Assembly: GCA_963796915.1 (NCBI GenBank)
Contig: CAWCNI010000002.1
Location: 248,001 to 312,000 of the forward strand
Direction of reading: 5' to 3'
DNA length: 64,000 nucleotides
Origin: JAENWD01 sp963796915
GTDB taxonomy: Bacteria; Acidobacteriota; Vicinamibacteria; Vicinamibacterales; JAENWD01
Below, piece by piece: positions 54,492 to 64,000 of this stretch (position 1 is the first letter of the stretch; each line of letters begins with the position of its first letter). Below the pieces are notes generated by a model. It did not search any database. It was not told where the DNA came from and saw only the letters and a program-made list of their open reading frames with translations. The position numbers were made by a program, and so were the translations under genes.

Positions 54492-55352
54492 CGCCCACCT
54501 CCAGCCGATGCTCGGCGCCGCCGAGAATCACGCCGCGCAGCGGGCTGACATCGCCGTAGTCCCGGCCCCACGCCACGGTGACGTGCCGGCTGTCCGCGAT
54601 CACGTCGTTGGTGGGATCGAAGTCGACCCAGCCATGCGCAGGGCAGTGCACCGAGAGCCACGCGTGCGACGCGTCGGCGCCGACAAGGCGCGGCTGGCCC
54701 TGCGGCGGATCGGTCAGCAGGTAGCCGCTGACGTAGCGCGCCGCCAGCCCGAGCGTGCGCAGGCAGGCGATCTGCAGGTGCGCGAAGTCCTGACAGACGC
54801 CGTGACGCCCGTCGAGCACGCGCGACACCGGCGTGGCGATGGTCGTCGCTTCCGTGTCGAACGTGAACTCCTCGTGGATGCGGTGCATCAGGTCGAGCGT
54901 CGCCGCCAGGAGCGGCGCGCCCGGCGTGAAAGACTGCCGCGCGAACGCCTCGATTTCGGGGCTCCCGACGACGTATGGCGATCGGTACGCGAACTGGTGG
55001 GCCTCGTGCGCCGGCGCGGCGCGCCGGTAGGCAAGGTCCGCGCTGACGTCCTCCCAGCCCGGGCTGCGCGCAGGGTCGACAGGCGGCGACGCCTCTGAGA
55101 CGTCCACGAGGCTGCGGCCCGTCACCGACAGGACCGGTGTGGCGCCAGGACCGTGAACTGGCGGACGCGGTTGCCGAAGTAGTCCTCGCGTTCCAGGCTT
55201 TCCGATGGCTCGGGATCGATCGTGAGCGAGTGCTCGAGCAGATGCTGACGCGCCAGTGCCCGCGGGGTCAGATACGCCAGGTGCTGCGAGGTCGCCACGC
55301 GCGAGCTGTAGGTGTAACGCGTGACGTGTTCGATCCGGTATCGCACTGCCAT
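54454..55352 (-). CDS. Transglutaminase-like protein (frameshifted)
   Basis: About 299 residues with one shift. The N-terminal part (MAVRYRIEHVTRYTYSSRV to FTVLAPH) is in one frame; near 55115-55130 a base appears to be missing, and the rest continues as SVTGRSLVDVS to the end. The Cys-His-Asp core is visible: GVCQDFAHLQIACLR, DASHAWLSVHCPAHGW, DFDPTND. It belongs to the transglutaminase family found beside alpha-E and circularly permuted ATP-grasp proteins. Its ATG overlaps the upstream stop (TGATG), so it is the third gene of an operon. Confidence 0.85.
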
Positions 55353-57924
55353 CACATCGCCGACGTCGCGCGCGTGGCCTCGTAGACGTGGCTGAAGTAG
55401 CGCAGCGTCAAGGCGTCGGACAACGCACGGCCGCCTGCTCGCTCGATCGCAGGAACGCCTCGAGCGCGGAGGTCCGATCGAACAGCTCGCGCTGATCGCC
55501 GCCCGGCCCGCGAACGGCGGCCAGGCGCTCGAGCGTCTCGACCAATCCATCCGGCGTGCCCGCCGGCAGCAGCTGCACGTGCTTGGCCAGCTTGGCCAGC
55601 TGGAACTCGCCGAGCGCGGGTTGGTGCTCGTCGAACAGCAGCAGGTCGACGACCGCCAGCCACTCGGGCTGCCGCATGTGGCGCGCGCGGTAGGTGATCA
55701 GGCTGTCCGACAGATCGAGCAGCCACTCGAGCACCGCCGGATCGTCATCGCACCCGGTCGCGACGATTTCACCGACGGCCGTGGTCACCGACAGCAGGCG
55801 CTCGAGATGCCGGCCGAGGCTGAGGAACCGCCAGCCGTCATCGCGGGTCATGTGCGCCATCTCGAGACCGCCGACCGCGACCAGCGGCACGATGGCCTGA
55901 TCGATCAGCTCGAGCGCATCGGCGAGACGGTCGACCGCCGGAGGCGCCGACACGAGCTCGACGAGCCGGTTGAGCAGCCGCCAGTTGTCCGACGACAGGC
56001 GATCGCGCACCGCGCCGGCGGCCCGCACGGTGCCAGATGTTGAAGGCCAGGCTCCGGCTGTCTCGCCCGTCGAACAGCGCGTCGATGAGGGCGTGTTCCA
56101 GCATGTGCGGCGTCCACACGATCTCGGCCGGCGCAGGCGACTTCATGGGCCTGCCGACGTCGGGCGGCGCCAGCCGGGCGTCCGGGCCCAGCAGGCCCTG
56201 GGCACGCGCGATGCGAATCGCGGGCACTGCCAGGCCAGCGGCAAAGCCGTCGCCGTCGGGCAGCCGCGTGAGCACGAGCGCAGCAGCCGGGCGCAGTTCT
56301 CGCTGCGCTCCGCGTAGCGGCCGAGCCAGAACAGGTGCTCCGCGGCGCGGCTCGACACCACACGCTGGCGTTGCGCCACGTCGTCCGGGCCGAGTCGTCC
56401 GGGCAGCAGCGTCACGCGTTCGACGGGCGAGTCGGAGAGCACCCAGGTGTCCTTGCTGCTGCCGCCGCGCTGGCCGGAGACGACGTCGCCGTCGCTTCCG
56501 GCAATTCGCGACAGCCCGCCCGGCATCACGCGGTAGTCGCCGTGGCCGTCGGCGACAGGAAGACGCGCAGCATCAGGGCCCGGCTCTCGAGCCGGCCGTC
56601 GTGCCAGACCGGCGCGTGCGACAGCGGCAGGAACTCCTCGACGACGTAGCGTTCTGGCGCGGCCTCGAGCCGGGCGTGCCACTCGGTCGCGTTTCGGCGT
56701 CGAGGTCCGCCAGCCGAACACCGGCTCCCACGCGTCATCCGGCAACGCCGGCTTGATCACGACCGTCGCGAAGCGTCCGGCCGCATCGGATCGGGCCGCC
56801 GCTTCGCCGCACCACCAGGTCGCGATCGACGGCAACTCCAGCGTCTCGCCGAGCAGCCGCTCGCAGAGCCGGCGGCAGAAAGCCGAGCAGCGCCGGCGAC
56901 TCGAGGACGCCGATGCCGAACGCGTTGGCGACGAGCACGTGGCCCGCGCGCCACGCCTGCACGAGGCCCGGGATGCCGAGCGTCGAGTCGGACCGCAGCT
57001 CGAGCGGATCGCAGTAGTCGTCGTCCAGGCGCCGCAGGATGGCGTGGACCGGCCGCAGCCCGCGACAGTCTTCAGAAACACGCGGTCGTCGCGCACGGTC
57101 AGGTCGCCGCCCTCGACCAGCGGGAATCCGAGCTGGCGGGCGAGATACGCGTGCTCGAAATAGGTCTCGTTGTAAGGGCCGGGCGTCAGCAGCACGACGT
57201 GCGGCGCGTCGCCTTCGGCCGGCGCCGTCTCGCGAGCAGCATCTCCTGCAGCGTCCGGAAGAACGGCGCCAGCGCGCTGGACGCGCAGCGCGCGGAACGC
57301 GTCGGGGAACAACCGCGAGATGATCGCGCGGTTCTCGAGCGCGTAGCCGGCGCCGGACGGCGCCTGCGTGCGCGTGCCGACGACGCGCCACGACCCGTCG
57401 GGATCGCGCGCGAGATCGAAGGCGACGAGGTGCAGGAAGATGCCGCCCGGCGGCTGGACGCCGTGGCAGGCGCGCAGGAAGCCGGGATGCGCGGAAGACC
57501 AGCGCCGGCGGCAGCAGGCCGTCGGCGCAGCGAGTCTGCGGCGCCGTAGAGGTCGGCGGCCAGCGCGTTCAGCAGCCGCGCGCGCTGCGCCAGGCCGTGG
57601 CCGAGCGAGCTCCCATTCCGCGGCCGGGACGATCAGCGGCAGCACGTCGAGCGTCCACGGGCGCGTCGGCCGCTCGGTGTCGCGTAGACGTTGTAGGTGA
57701 CGCCGTTCTCGTCGAATCTGCCGGGCGACGCGCGTCTGCGCGGCGGAGAAGTGGCTCGGCGGTCAGCTCGCCGGCGTGCTCCGAAAACGCACGCCAGTGT
57801 CGCGCAGCGTCTCGGGCCCGGCCAGCAACTCGTCGAAGTGGCCGTCGGCGACGCGATAGGTCGAGGCCAGTCGCTCCATGACGGCAGGCCGCGTCTGCAC
57901 CGGCGCAGGGCGCTCATCGGACAT
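55352..57924 (-). CDS. Circularly permuted ATP-grasp fused to alpha-E domain (many indels)
   Basis: About 857 residues are expected; no single frame covers them. In order I can read MSDERPAPVQTR, HFDELLAGPETLRDTGVRFR, ENGVTYNVYATPSG, LDVLPLIVPAAEWEL, HPGFLRACHGVQPPGG, LTPGPYNETYFEHAYLARQL, ATWWCGEAAARSDAAG, RVMPGGLSRIA and then the alpha-E part (SSRAAEHLFWLGRYAERSEN, WTPHMLEHALIDALFD, DNWRLLNRL, RFLSLGRHLERL). At least ten single-base or two-base shifts separate them (near 57780, 57715, 57690, 57603, 57530, 57500, 56280, 56035 and 55430, among others). Related proteins are predicted amide-bond-forming ligases. The start overlaps the upstream stop by 11 bp. Confidence 0.8.
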
Positions 57925-60900
57925 CGGGTGGGGTCGCGCCGGAACCATGCTGGCGATCACGACCGGCTGCAGTCGTGCGCAGATCGAGCGTGTACGGAAA
58001 CTCCCGGCTTCGCGCCGGCGGCGCCACCGCGAGCCGTCCGGGCGTGTGCGCGAGCGCGCGTGAAACGCGCCAGCCGGCGGCTCTCGGCCTCGTAGCTGTT
58101 GACCGGGAACTGATCGTAGTTGCGTCCGCCCGGATGCATCACGTGATACTGGCAGCCGGCGACGGATTCGCTCCATCCACGTGTCGACGACGTCGAAGGT
58201 GAGCGGCGCGTGCACCGGAATCGTCGGATGCAGGCCGACGGCGGCTGCCAGCCGCGATAGCGCACGCCGGCGACGAACTCGCCGTTGCGTCCGGTCGGCT
58301 GCAGCGGCAGCGCCCGGCCGTTGCAGGTGACGACGAAGCGATCGCCGGTGAGCCCGGTGACCAGCACCTGCAGGCGCTCGACCGACGAGTCGACGTAGCG
58401 CGCCGTGCCGCCTGCCGGCTCCTTCCTCGCCGAGCACGTGCCACGGCTCGAGCGCCTGGCGCAGCGTCAGGTGAATCGCGCGAGCGGCGAGCTCGCCGGC
58501 GACCGGGAAGCGGAACTCGAAGTGCGGCGCGAACCACAACGGGTCGATCGCGTAGCCGGCTCGCCGCAGCTCCTCGAGCACGTCGTCGAAATCGAGCGCG
58601 ACGAAGTACGGCAGCATGAAGCGGTCGTGCAGCTCCGTGCCCCAGCGCGTCAGCGCGTCGTCGTACGGCTCGCGCCAGAACCGCGCGATCAGCGCCCGCA
58701 GCAGCAGCTGCTGCGCCAGGCTCATGCGCGCGTGCGGCGGCATCTCGAACGCGCGCAGCTCGAGCAGGCCCGCGCGGCCCGACGACGAGTCCGGCGAGTA
58801 GAGCTTGTCGATGCAGAACTCCGCGCGGTGCGTGTTGCCGGTGACGTCGACGAGCAGATGGCGGAGCAGCGCGATCGACCAGCCACGGCGGCGTCGGCGC
58901 TCGACGCCGCCGGCAGTTGCGCGAAGGCGATCTCCAGCTCGTACAGGCTGTCGTGCCGCGCTTCGTCGACGCGCGGCGCCTGGCTCGTCGGGCCGAGGAA
59001 CAGTCCCGAGAACAGATACGACAGCGACGGATGGTTGTGCCAGTAGCCGACCAGGCTGCGCAGCAGATCCGGCCGGCGCAGGAACGGGCTGTCGGCCGGC
59101 GTCGCGCCGCCGAGCACGAAGTGGTTGCCGCCGCCGGTGCCGGTGTGGCGGCCGTCGAGCATGAACTTCTCGGTCGTCGAGCCCGGTCTGCTGCGCCTCG
59201 TCGTACAGCGTCGTCGTCTGCTCGACCAGCTGGTCCCAGTCGCGACGCCGGCTGGCACGTTGACCTCGATCACGCCAGGATCCGGCGTGATCAGGACGGT
59301 CTGCAGCCGCGGATCGCGCGGCGGCGGGTAGCCTTCGAGCAGGACGCGGCAGCCGAGAGCTGCCGCGGTCGCTTCGACGGCGGCGACGAGCTCGAGGTAG
59401 TCCTCGAGCGTCGCGACCGGCGGCATGAAGACGTAGAGGATGCCGTCGCGCGGCTCGACGCACAGCGCCGTCCGCGACCACGTCCGGCGCCGGCTGATCG
59501 CGCGAGCGGGCGCGGCAGCGGAGCCGCAGCGGCATCCACCGTCCGCGCCGCGCCAGTCGTGCGGTGTCGGGCCGATCCGGCGACGATCGAGGGCTGCGGT
59601 CGCGGCGTCGGGCCCCGGTTGAATCCGCGCCGACTCGGGCACCGCCGGCAACGCCTGGCGGGGCGCTGTCGGATCGAGCGGGTCGTGCTCGGCGCATGCG
59701 CGCTCGACCGCGGTCGCCCAGGGCAGCGAGTCGAGCGGCAGGCGGCAGTCCCATCGGCGAATCGCCGGGCACCAGATACAGGCGCTCGTCGCGCAGGAAC
59801 CACGGTCCGGTATGCCACTCCCATCCGTCGGCGCGCCATCGCCGCGCCGAGCGGCAGCGCGTAGCCGACGGCGTCACCAGGCCGCTGCGTGAAGACGCGG
59901 CGCAGCCGGTCGCGCTCGAGCTCGTCGTCGAGCCGCGCGTCGAACGGATCGACGTTGACCGGCAGCTGCCGCTCGCGCCACAGGTAGTACCAGACGTCTT
60001 CGTAAGCCGGCCTGCACGTGAGCGTCGGTCAGGCCGAGGCGACCTGCCAGCGCTGCGGATGAAGCGCTCGGCGTCGGCCGGGCCGTAGCCGTCGGCCGCT
60101 TTCTCGTCGGCGAGAGAGCGCGGGTCGCGCCAGGCCGGCTCGCCGTCCGCGCGCCAGTAGCAGCCGAGCGCCCACCGCGGCAGCTGCTCGCCGGGATACC
60201 ACTTGCCCTGGCCGAAGTGCACGAACCCGTTGGCGCCGTAGTGCTGCTTCAACCGCGCAGAGCAGATCGGCGGCGCGCGAGGCGCTTGGTCGGCCCGAGC
60301 GCCGACGTGTTCCACTCGTCGGCGTCGCGATCGTCGGCCGAGACGAACGTCGGCTCGCCGCCCATCGTCAGCCGGACGTCGTGGCGCGTGAGGTCGGCGT
60401 CGACCGACCGGCCGAGTCCGACGATCGCGTCCCACTGCGCGTCGGTGTACGGCTTGGTGACGCGCGGCGACTCGAAGATGCGCTGGACCGACATCGCGTG
60501 CGAGAACTCGACTTCGCATTCGTCGACGCCGCCGGTGACCGGCGCCGCGCTGGCCGGCTCGGGCGTGCAGGCGAGCGGGATGTGGCCTTCGCCGGCGAGC
60601 AGGCCGGATGTGGGATCGAGGCCGATCCAGCCGGCGCCCGGCAGGTAGACCTCGCACCAGGCGTGCAGATCGGTGAAGTCGCGCTCGGACGCCGACCGGC
60701 CCGTCGAGCGCTTTCACGTCGGGCGCGAGCTGAATCAGGTAGCCCGAGACGAAGCGCGCGGCGAGGCCCAGGTGGCGCAGCAGCTGCACCAGCAGCCACG
60801 TCGTGTCGCGGCACGACCCGCTGCGCAGCTCGAGCGTTCTGCTCGGCGTCTGCACGCCGGGATCGAGCCGGATGACGTAGCGAATGTCCTGCTGCAGCTG

Positions 60901-61356
60901 ACGGTTGACGTCGACCAGCACGTCGATGGTGCGGCCGCTGCTGCGATGCGTGCCGCGGCTAGATACCTGGCGAGCCGCGGCGTCAGCGGCTCGGTCCTGC
61001 AGGAACGGCTGCAGCTCGCTGCAGCTGCCACGCCTCGTAGCTGAACGGGAAGTGCTCGGCCGCACGGCTCGAGGAAGAAGTCGAACGGGTTGTAGACGGC
61101 CATCTCGGCCACCAGGTCGACTTCGACGCGGAACTCGCTCACCGGCTCGGGGAACGTCAGCCGCGCGACGTAGTTGCTCTGCGGATCCTGCTGCCAGTTG
61201 ATGAAATGATCGGGCGGCGTGATGCGCTGCGAGTACGGACAGGATCGGCGTGCGGCAATGCGGCGCCGGCCGCAGCCGAACGAGCTGCGGCGACAGCGCG
61301 ACCGGCCGGTCGTAGCGGTAGCGCGTGACGTGATTGAGCGCGACGTGAATGGCCAA
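57915..61356 (-). CDS. Large transglutaminase/DUF2126 protein (many indels)
   Basis: About 1147 residues are expected. Readable pieces in order: AIHVALNHVTRYRYDRPVAL (TTG start at 61356 with GAGGG before it), SEFRVEVDLVAEMAVYNPFD, RTIDVLVDVNRQLQQDIRY, GSCRDTTWLLVQLLRHLGLA (catalytic Cys), the SPRVTKPYTDAQWDAI region, MGGEPTFVSADDRDADEWN, YGANGFVHFGQGKWYPGEQL, DEKAADGYGPADAERFI, then the DUF2126 half with IDKLYSPDSSSGRAGLLELR and HFEFRFPVAGELAARAI, ending YTLDLRTTAAGR. The frame changes every 50-300 bp. It is the first gene of the operon. Confidence 0.8.
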
Positions 61357-61434
61357 GGGCCCTCGCTGATGCCGACGCAGGAAAAGACGGATTATGCCAT
61401 CGACGTTTCCTTCTTCTGGGTGGCTTGACCAATT

Positions 61435-62501
61435 ATGAAGGTCTTCCACTGCGACCACTGCGGGCAGCTGGTGTTTTTCGAGAACACGGGTTGTCTCAGC
61501 TGCGGCCACCGGCTGGCGTATCTGCCGGACCTCGCAGCGTCGGTCCCTCGAGGCGGACGGCCAGGCCTGGCGCTCGCCACTTGCCGCCGCCCGCGGCCGC
61601 ACATACCGCCTGTGCCGGAACTACGCGGAGTCGGCGATCTGCAACTGGGCGGTCCCCGCTGACGAACCGGATCACGTTCTGTCGCGTCCTGCCGGCTGAC
61701 GCGCGTCATTCCCTCGCTCGACAAGCCGGCGCACAAGGAGTGCGTGGTACAGGCTCGAAGTCGCCAAGCGCCGGCTGGTCTACACCCTGTTGAACCTGGG
61801 GCTGCCCGTTCGCAGCAAGGACGAAGATCCCGGGCAGGGCCTCGCGTTCGAGTTTCTCGCCGACTCCGACAACCCCGCCGGAACGCCGGTGCTGACCGGC
61901 CACGCCAACGGCGTCATCAGCATCAACATCGCCGAAGCCGACGACGCGGAGCGCGAGCGGCGGCGGAACCAGCTGCACGAGCCGTATCGCACGCTGCTCG
62001 GGCACATGCGGCACGAGAGCGGGCACTACTACTGGGATCGCCTCATCGCGCACTCAGTCGCGGCTCGACGCGTTCCGCGCGCTGTTCGGCGACGAGCGGC
62101 AGGACTACGGCGAGGCGCTCAAGTCCCACTACGAGCAGGGGCCGCCCGCGGACTGGCAGGAGCGATTCGTGAGCCTCGTACGCAGCGCGCACCCGTGGGA
62201 GGACTGGGCGGAGACCTGGGCGCACTACCTGCACATGGTCGACACGCTGGAGACGGCCGCCGCATGCGGCCTGTCGCTGCGGCCGCGCCGCGACGACGAG
62301 CCAGCGCTCTCGCGGGTGCGCGGACTCGGCGGCCGCACCGACGGCGCGTTCGATCGGATGATCGCAAGCTGGTTTCCCGTGACCTACGTGCTGAACAACC
62401 TCAATCGCGGGCTGGGACTCTCCGACGCCTACCCGTTCGTGCTGTCTCCGCCGGCGATCGAAAAGCTGCGGTTCGTGCACGAGACGGTGGGGCAGAAGTA
62501 G
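61435..62501 (+). CDS. Zinc-ribbon metallopeptidase-like protein (about five indels)
   Basis: About 355 residues are expected. The N terminus MKVFHCDHCGQLVFFENTG with SCGH gives a CxxC...CxxC zinc ribbon. After a frame change come EADGQAWRSPLAAARGRTYR, NYAESAICNWAVPADEPD, SCRLTRVIPSLDKPAHK, WYRLEVAKRRLVYTLLNLGL, the HESGHYYWDRLI zinc-peptidase motif, GDERQDYGEALKSHYEQGP and a clean C-terminal 110 residues (WEDWAETWAHYLHMVDTLET). It matches the zinc-binding metallopeptidase family often found near the ATP-grasp/alpha-E/transglutaminase genes. It is divergent from that operon with a 78-bp gap. Confidence 0.8.
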
Positions 62502-62506
62502 GTCGC

Positions 62507-63400
62507 CTAGACGCCTGTGTGCGCCGCCACCCAGTGGCCGGGCGCCACTTCCTCGAGCGTGGCGCCCTTGTCGATCGCGTCCTCGTCAAACCTGATCCGC
62601 TCCACCCGGAGGGCGCGGTTCAGCGTCGGCACCGCCGACAGCAGCGCCTGCGTGTAGAGGTGGCGCGGGCCCGCGAACACCGCGGCCGTGGGCCCCATCT
62701 CGACGATCCGCCCCCGGTACATCACGGCCACTCGGTCGCAGACCTGTTCGACCAGCCGCAGGTCGTGGGCGATGAGCAGGTAGGTCAGCGACAGCCGTTC
62801 CTGCAGGTCGAGCAGCAGATTCATCACCTGCGCCTGCACAGACACGTCGAGCGACGAGACCGGCTCGTCGGCCACGATGAAGGACGGGTTGAGCGCCAGT
62901 GCCCGCGCGAGGGCCAGTCGCTGACGCTGGCCGCCGCTGAATTCGCGCGGCAGACGATGGGCCGTGGACGGATCCAGGCCGACCATCTCGAACAACTCGA
63001 TCACCCGCTGTCGGCGTTCCGCCGTCGAGCCGATGCCGTGGATCGCCAGCGGTTCCTCGACACTCGTGCCGACGGCGATTCGTGGATCGAGCGACGAGTA
63101 CGGATCCTGAAACACGATCTGCATCTGCCGCCGCGCGGCGCGTAACCGGTCCGGCGGCAACGAGAGGACGTCCTGGCCGGCAAAGCGCACCTGTCCCGAC
63201 GTCGGCTCGACCAGCCGCAGCACGCATCGTCCTGTCGTCGTCTTGCCGCTGCCGGATTCGCCGACGAGGCCGAATGTCTCGCCCGCGCGAATCTCAAATG
63301 AGACGTCGTCAACCGCGGTGACCGTGGCCGGCGACGTGAGCCAGCGGCGCGATCGCACGAAGCGCTTCGTCAGGTGCTGGACCTCGACGAGTGGCGTCAC
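62507..63400 (-). CDS. Oligopeptide ABC transporter ATPase (OppF/DppF-like)
   Basis: A 297-residue ATPase with Walker A GLVGESGSGKTTTGR (about 45), Q-loop FQDPYSSLDPR, signature FSGGQRQRLALARAL (about 158), Walker B FIVADEPVSSLDVSVQ (about 180) and the OppF-type C-terminal region (HLYTQALLSAVP). It powers import of peptides or nickel together with its neighbour. The GTG start overlaps the upstream stop (GTGA). The frame is intact, unlike the adjacent metallopeptidase gene. Confidence 0.92.
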   Translation of the reverse strand: MTPLVEVQHLTKRFVRSRRWLTSPATVTAVDDVSFEIRAGETFGLVGESGSGKTTTGRCVLRLVEPTSGQVRFAGQDVLSLPPDRLRAARRQMQIVFQDPYSSLDPRIAVGTSVEEPLAIHGIGSTAERRQRVIELFEMVGLDPSTAHRLPREFSGGQRQRLALARALALNPSFIVADEPVSSLDVSVQAQVMNLLLDLQERLSLTYLLIAHDLRLVEQVCDRVAVMYRGRIVEMGPTAAVFAGPRHLYTQALLSAVPTLNRALRVERIRFDEDAIDKGATLEEVAPGHWVAAHTGV

Positions 63401-64000
63401 TCGCGGGCCCCGTCATGCAGGAGGCAGCGGGACGTGCGCGTCGGCCCGAGGACCACCAGCCGTGGCGCTGTGGTCCGGCATGTCGCGAGTCGGTCGACAC
63501 AACGGGGCTCGAACGCGCAGCCTGCCGGGAGCTGCCCCGGCGACGGAACAGTCCCGGGGATGCCTGCCAGACGGCGTCCCACGCCGGCTCGCGGGATCGA
63601 CGCGAGCAGGCCTCGCGTGTACGGGTGCGCCGGCGCGGCGAACACATCAGCGACCGGCCCTTCCTCGACGACACGTCCGGCGTAGATGACGGAGACCCTG
63701 TCGGCGATGTCGGCGACGACGCCGAGATCGTGGGTGATCAGCAGCAGCGACAGGCCGAGGCGGGTGCGGACATCCTGCAACAGGTCGAGCAACTCCGCCT
63801 GCAGCGTGACGTCGAGGGCTGTCGTCGGCTCGTCGGCGATCAGCAGCGCGGGGCGGCACGCCAGCGCCATGGCCACCACGACGCGTTGACGCTGGCCTCC
63901 TGACAGTTGATGCGGGTAGTCGTCAAGGCGGCGAGCCGCATCGGGAATGCGAACCGCCTCGAGCCAGTTGATCGCCGCACGGCGACTGCCGGCACGCGTC
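63397..64000 (-). CDS. Oligopeptide ABC transporter ATPase (OppD/DppD-like), partial
   Basis: The C-terminal 200 or so residues of the second ATPase; the 5' end lies beyond the window. Visible are DYPHQLSGGQRQRVVVAMAL (signature), LLIADEPTTALDVTLQA (Walker B), LITHDLGVVADIADRVSVIY (His switch) and the C-terminal Cys cluster (GCAFEPRC, LATCRT, SRCLLHDG) typical of OppD/DppD and thought to bind an iron-sulfur cluster. It is translationally coupled to the downstream OppF-like gene by a 4-bp overlap. Confidence 0.92.
   Translation of the reverse strand, partial: TRAGSRRAAINWLEAVRIPDAARRLDDYPHQLSGGQRQRVVVAMALACRPALLIADEPTTALDVTLQAELLDLLQDVRTRLGLSLLLITHDLGVVADIADRVSVIYAGRVVEEGPVADVFAAPAHPYTRGLLASIPRAGVGRRLAGIPGTVPSPGQLPAGCAFEPRCVDRLATCRTTAPRLVVLGPTRTSRCLLHDGARE

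Noticed and set aside
57763..61602. A 1279-codon open frame as one intact protein
   Set aside because: It is a patchwork of true transglutaminase segments and frame-shifted noise and runs into the start of the next gene; the real gene ends at 57915.

Overview
The window is 64 kb of high-GC DNA (about two thirds G+C by eye), densely packed with genes on both strands. It holds no rRNA, tRNA, CRISPR array, prophage or transposase that I could recognise. The gene content points to an Acidobacteriota chromosome, most likely class Vicinamibacteria. The markers are an ADOP-type duplicated permease with its own PadR regulator, a VWFA-related protein of the acidobacterial type, several TonB-C proteins with a cytoplasmic or periplasmic front half, a large set of secreted peptidases (S9 DPP IV, M49 DPP III, M28, M23), and a twin-arginine Gfo/Idh/MocA oxidoreductase. 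The assignment is inferred from gene content only.

Layout. 1-5.3 kb: MTHFR-like protein, DPP IV, DinB, a small unknown and a secreted alpha/beta hydrolase. 5.4-8.7 kb: MerR regulator with a clear dyad operator, a VIT/VWA protein and a small lipoprotein. 8.8-16.6 kb: a five-gene forward run (beta-CASP nuclease, DPP III, aminotransferase, MalQ, thioredoxin-NHL protein). 16.8-23.6 kb: M28 peptidase, a pseudokinase-PEGA membrane protein, TonB-C protein, M23 lipoprotein. 23.6-29.7 kb: serine biosynthesis (DUF1015, SerA, SerC) with a membrane protein and an XRE regulator. 29.9-37 kb: PcnB, TPR-like protein, EamA transporter, PolA, LppM-like and BON proteins. 37.2-41.7 kb: reverse run with ZIP transporter, VWFA protein, a membrane protein, a TonB-C protein with an N-terminal HTH, and a methyltransferase-like protein. 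41.9-49.9 kb: Ino1, a membrane protein, Acs, a Gfo/Idh/MocA oxidoreductase, an orphan LolD/MacB-type ATPase, and a class D sortase with an LPKTG substrate. 50.1-54.5 kb: PadR, ADOP permease, MFS carrier. 54.5-62.5 kb: a transglutaminase / circularly permuted ATP-grasp-alpha-E / DUF2126 operon, divergent from a zinc-ribbon metallopeptidase. 62.5-64 kb: two oligopeptide ABC ATPases, the last cut by the window edge.

Three things stand out. First, a family of short-period (7-10 bp) degenerate repeats lies in intergenic gaps, usually right after a stop codon. The repeats fold into long hairpins, and copies more than 19 kb apart share exact modules of up to 24 bp. Second, several genes have a -10-like hexamer only about 6 bp before the start codon, which suggests leaderless mRNAs. 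Third, the ATP-grasp/transglutaminase operon and its metallopeptidase partner are full of single-base indels while the genes on both sides are intact. Isolated frameshifts also split dnaA-independent housekeeping genes such as polA and acs, a DUF1015 gene and a tonB-like gene, so part of this may be sequence error.
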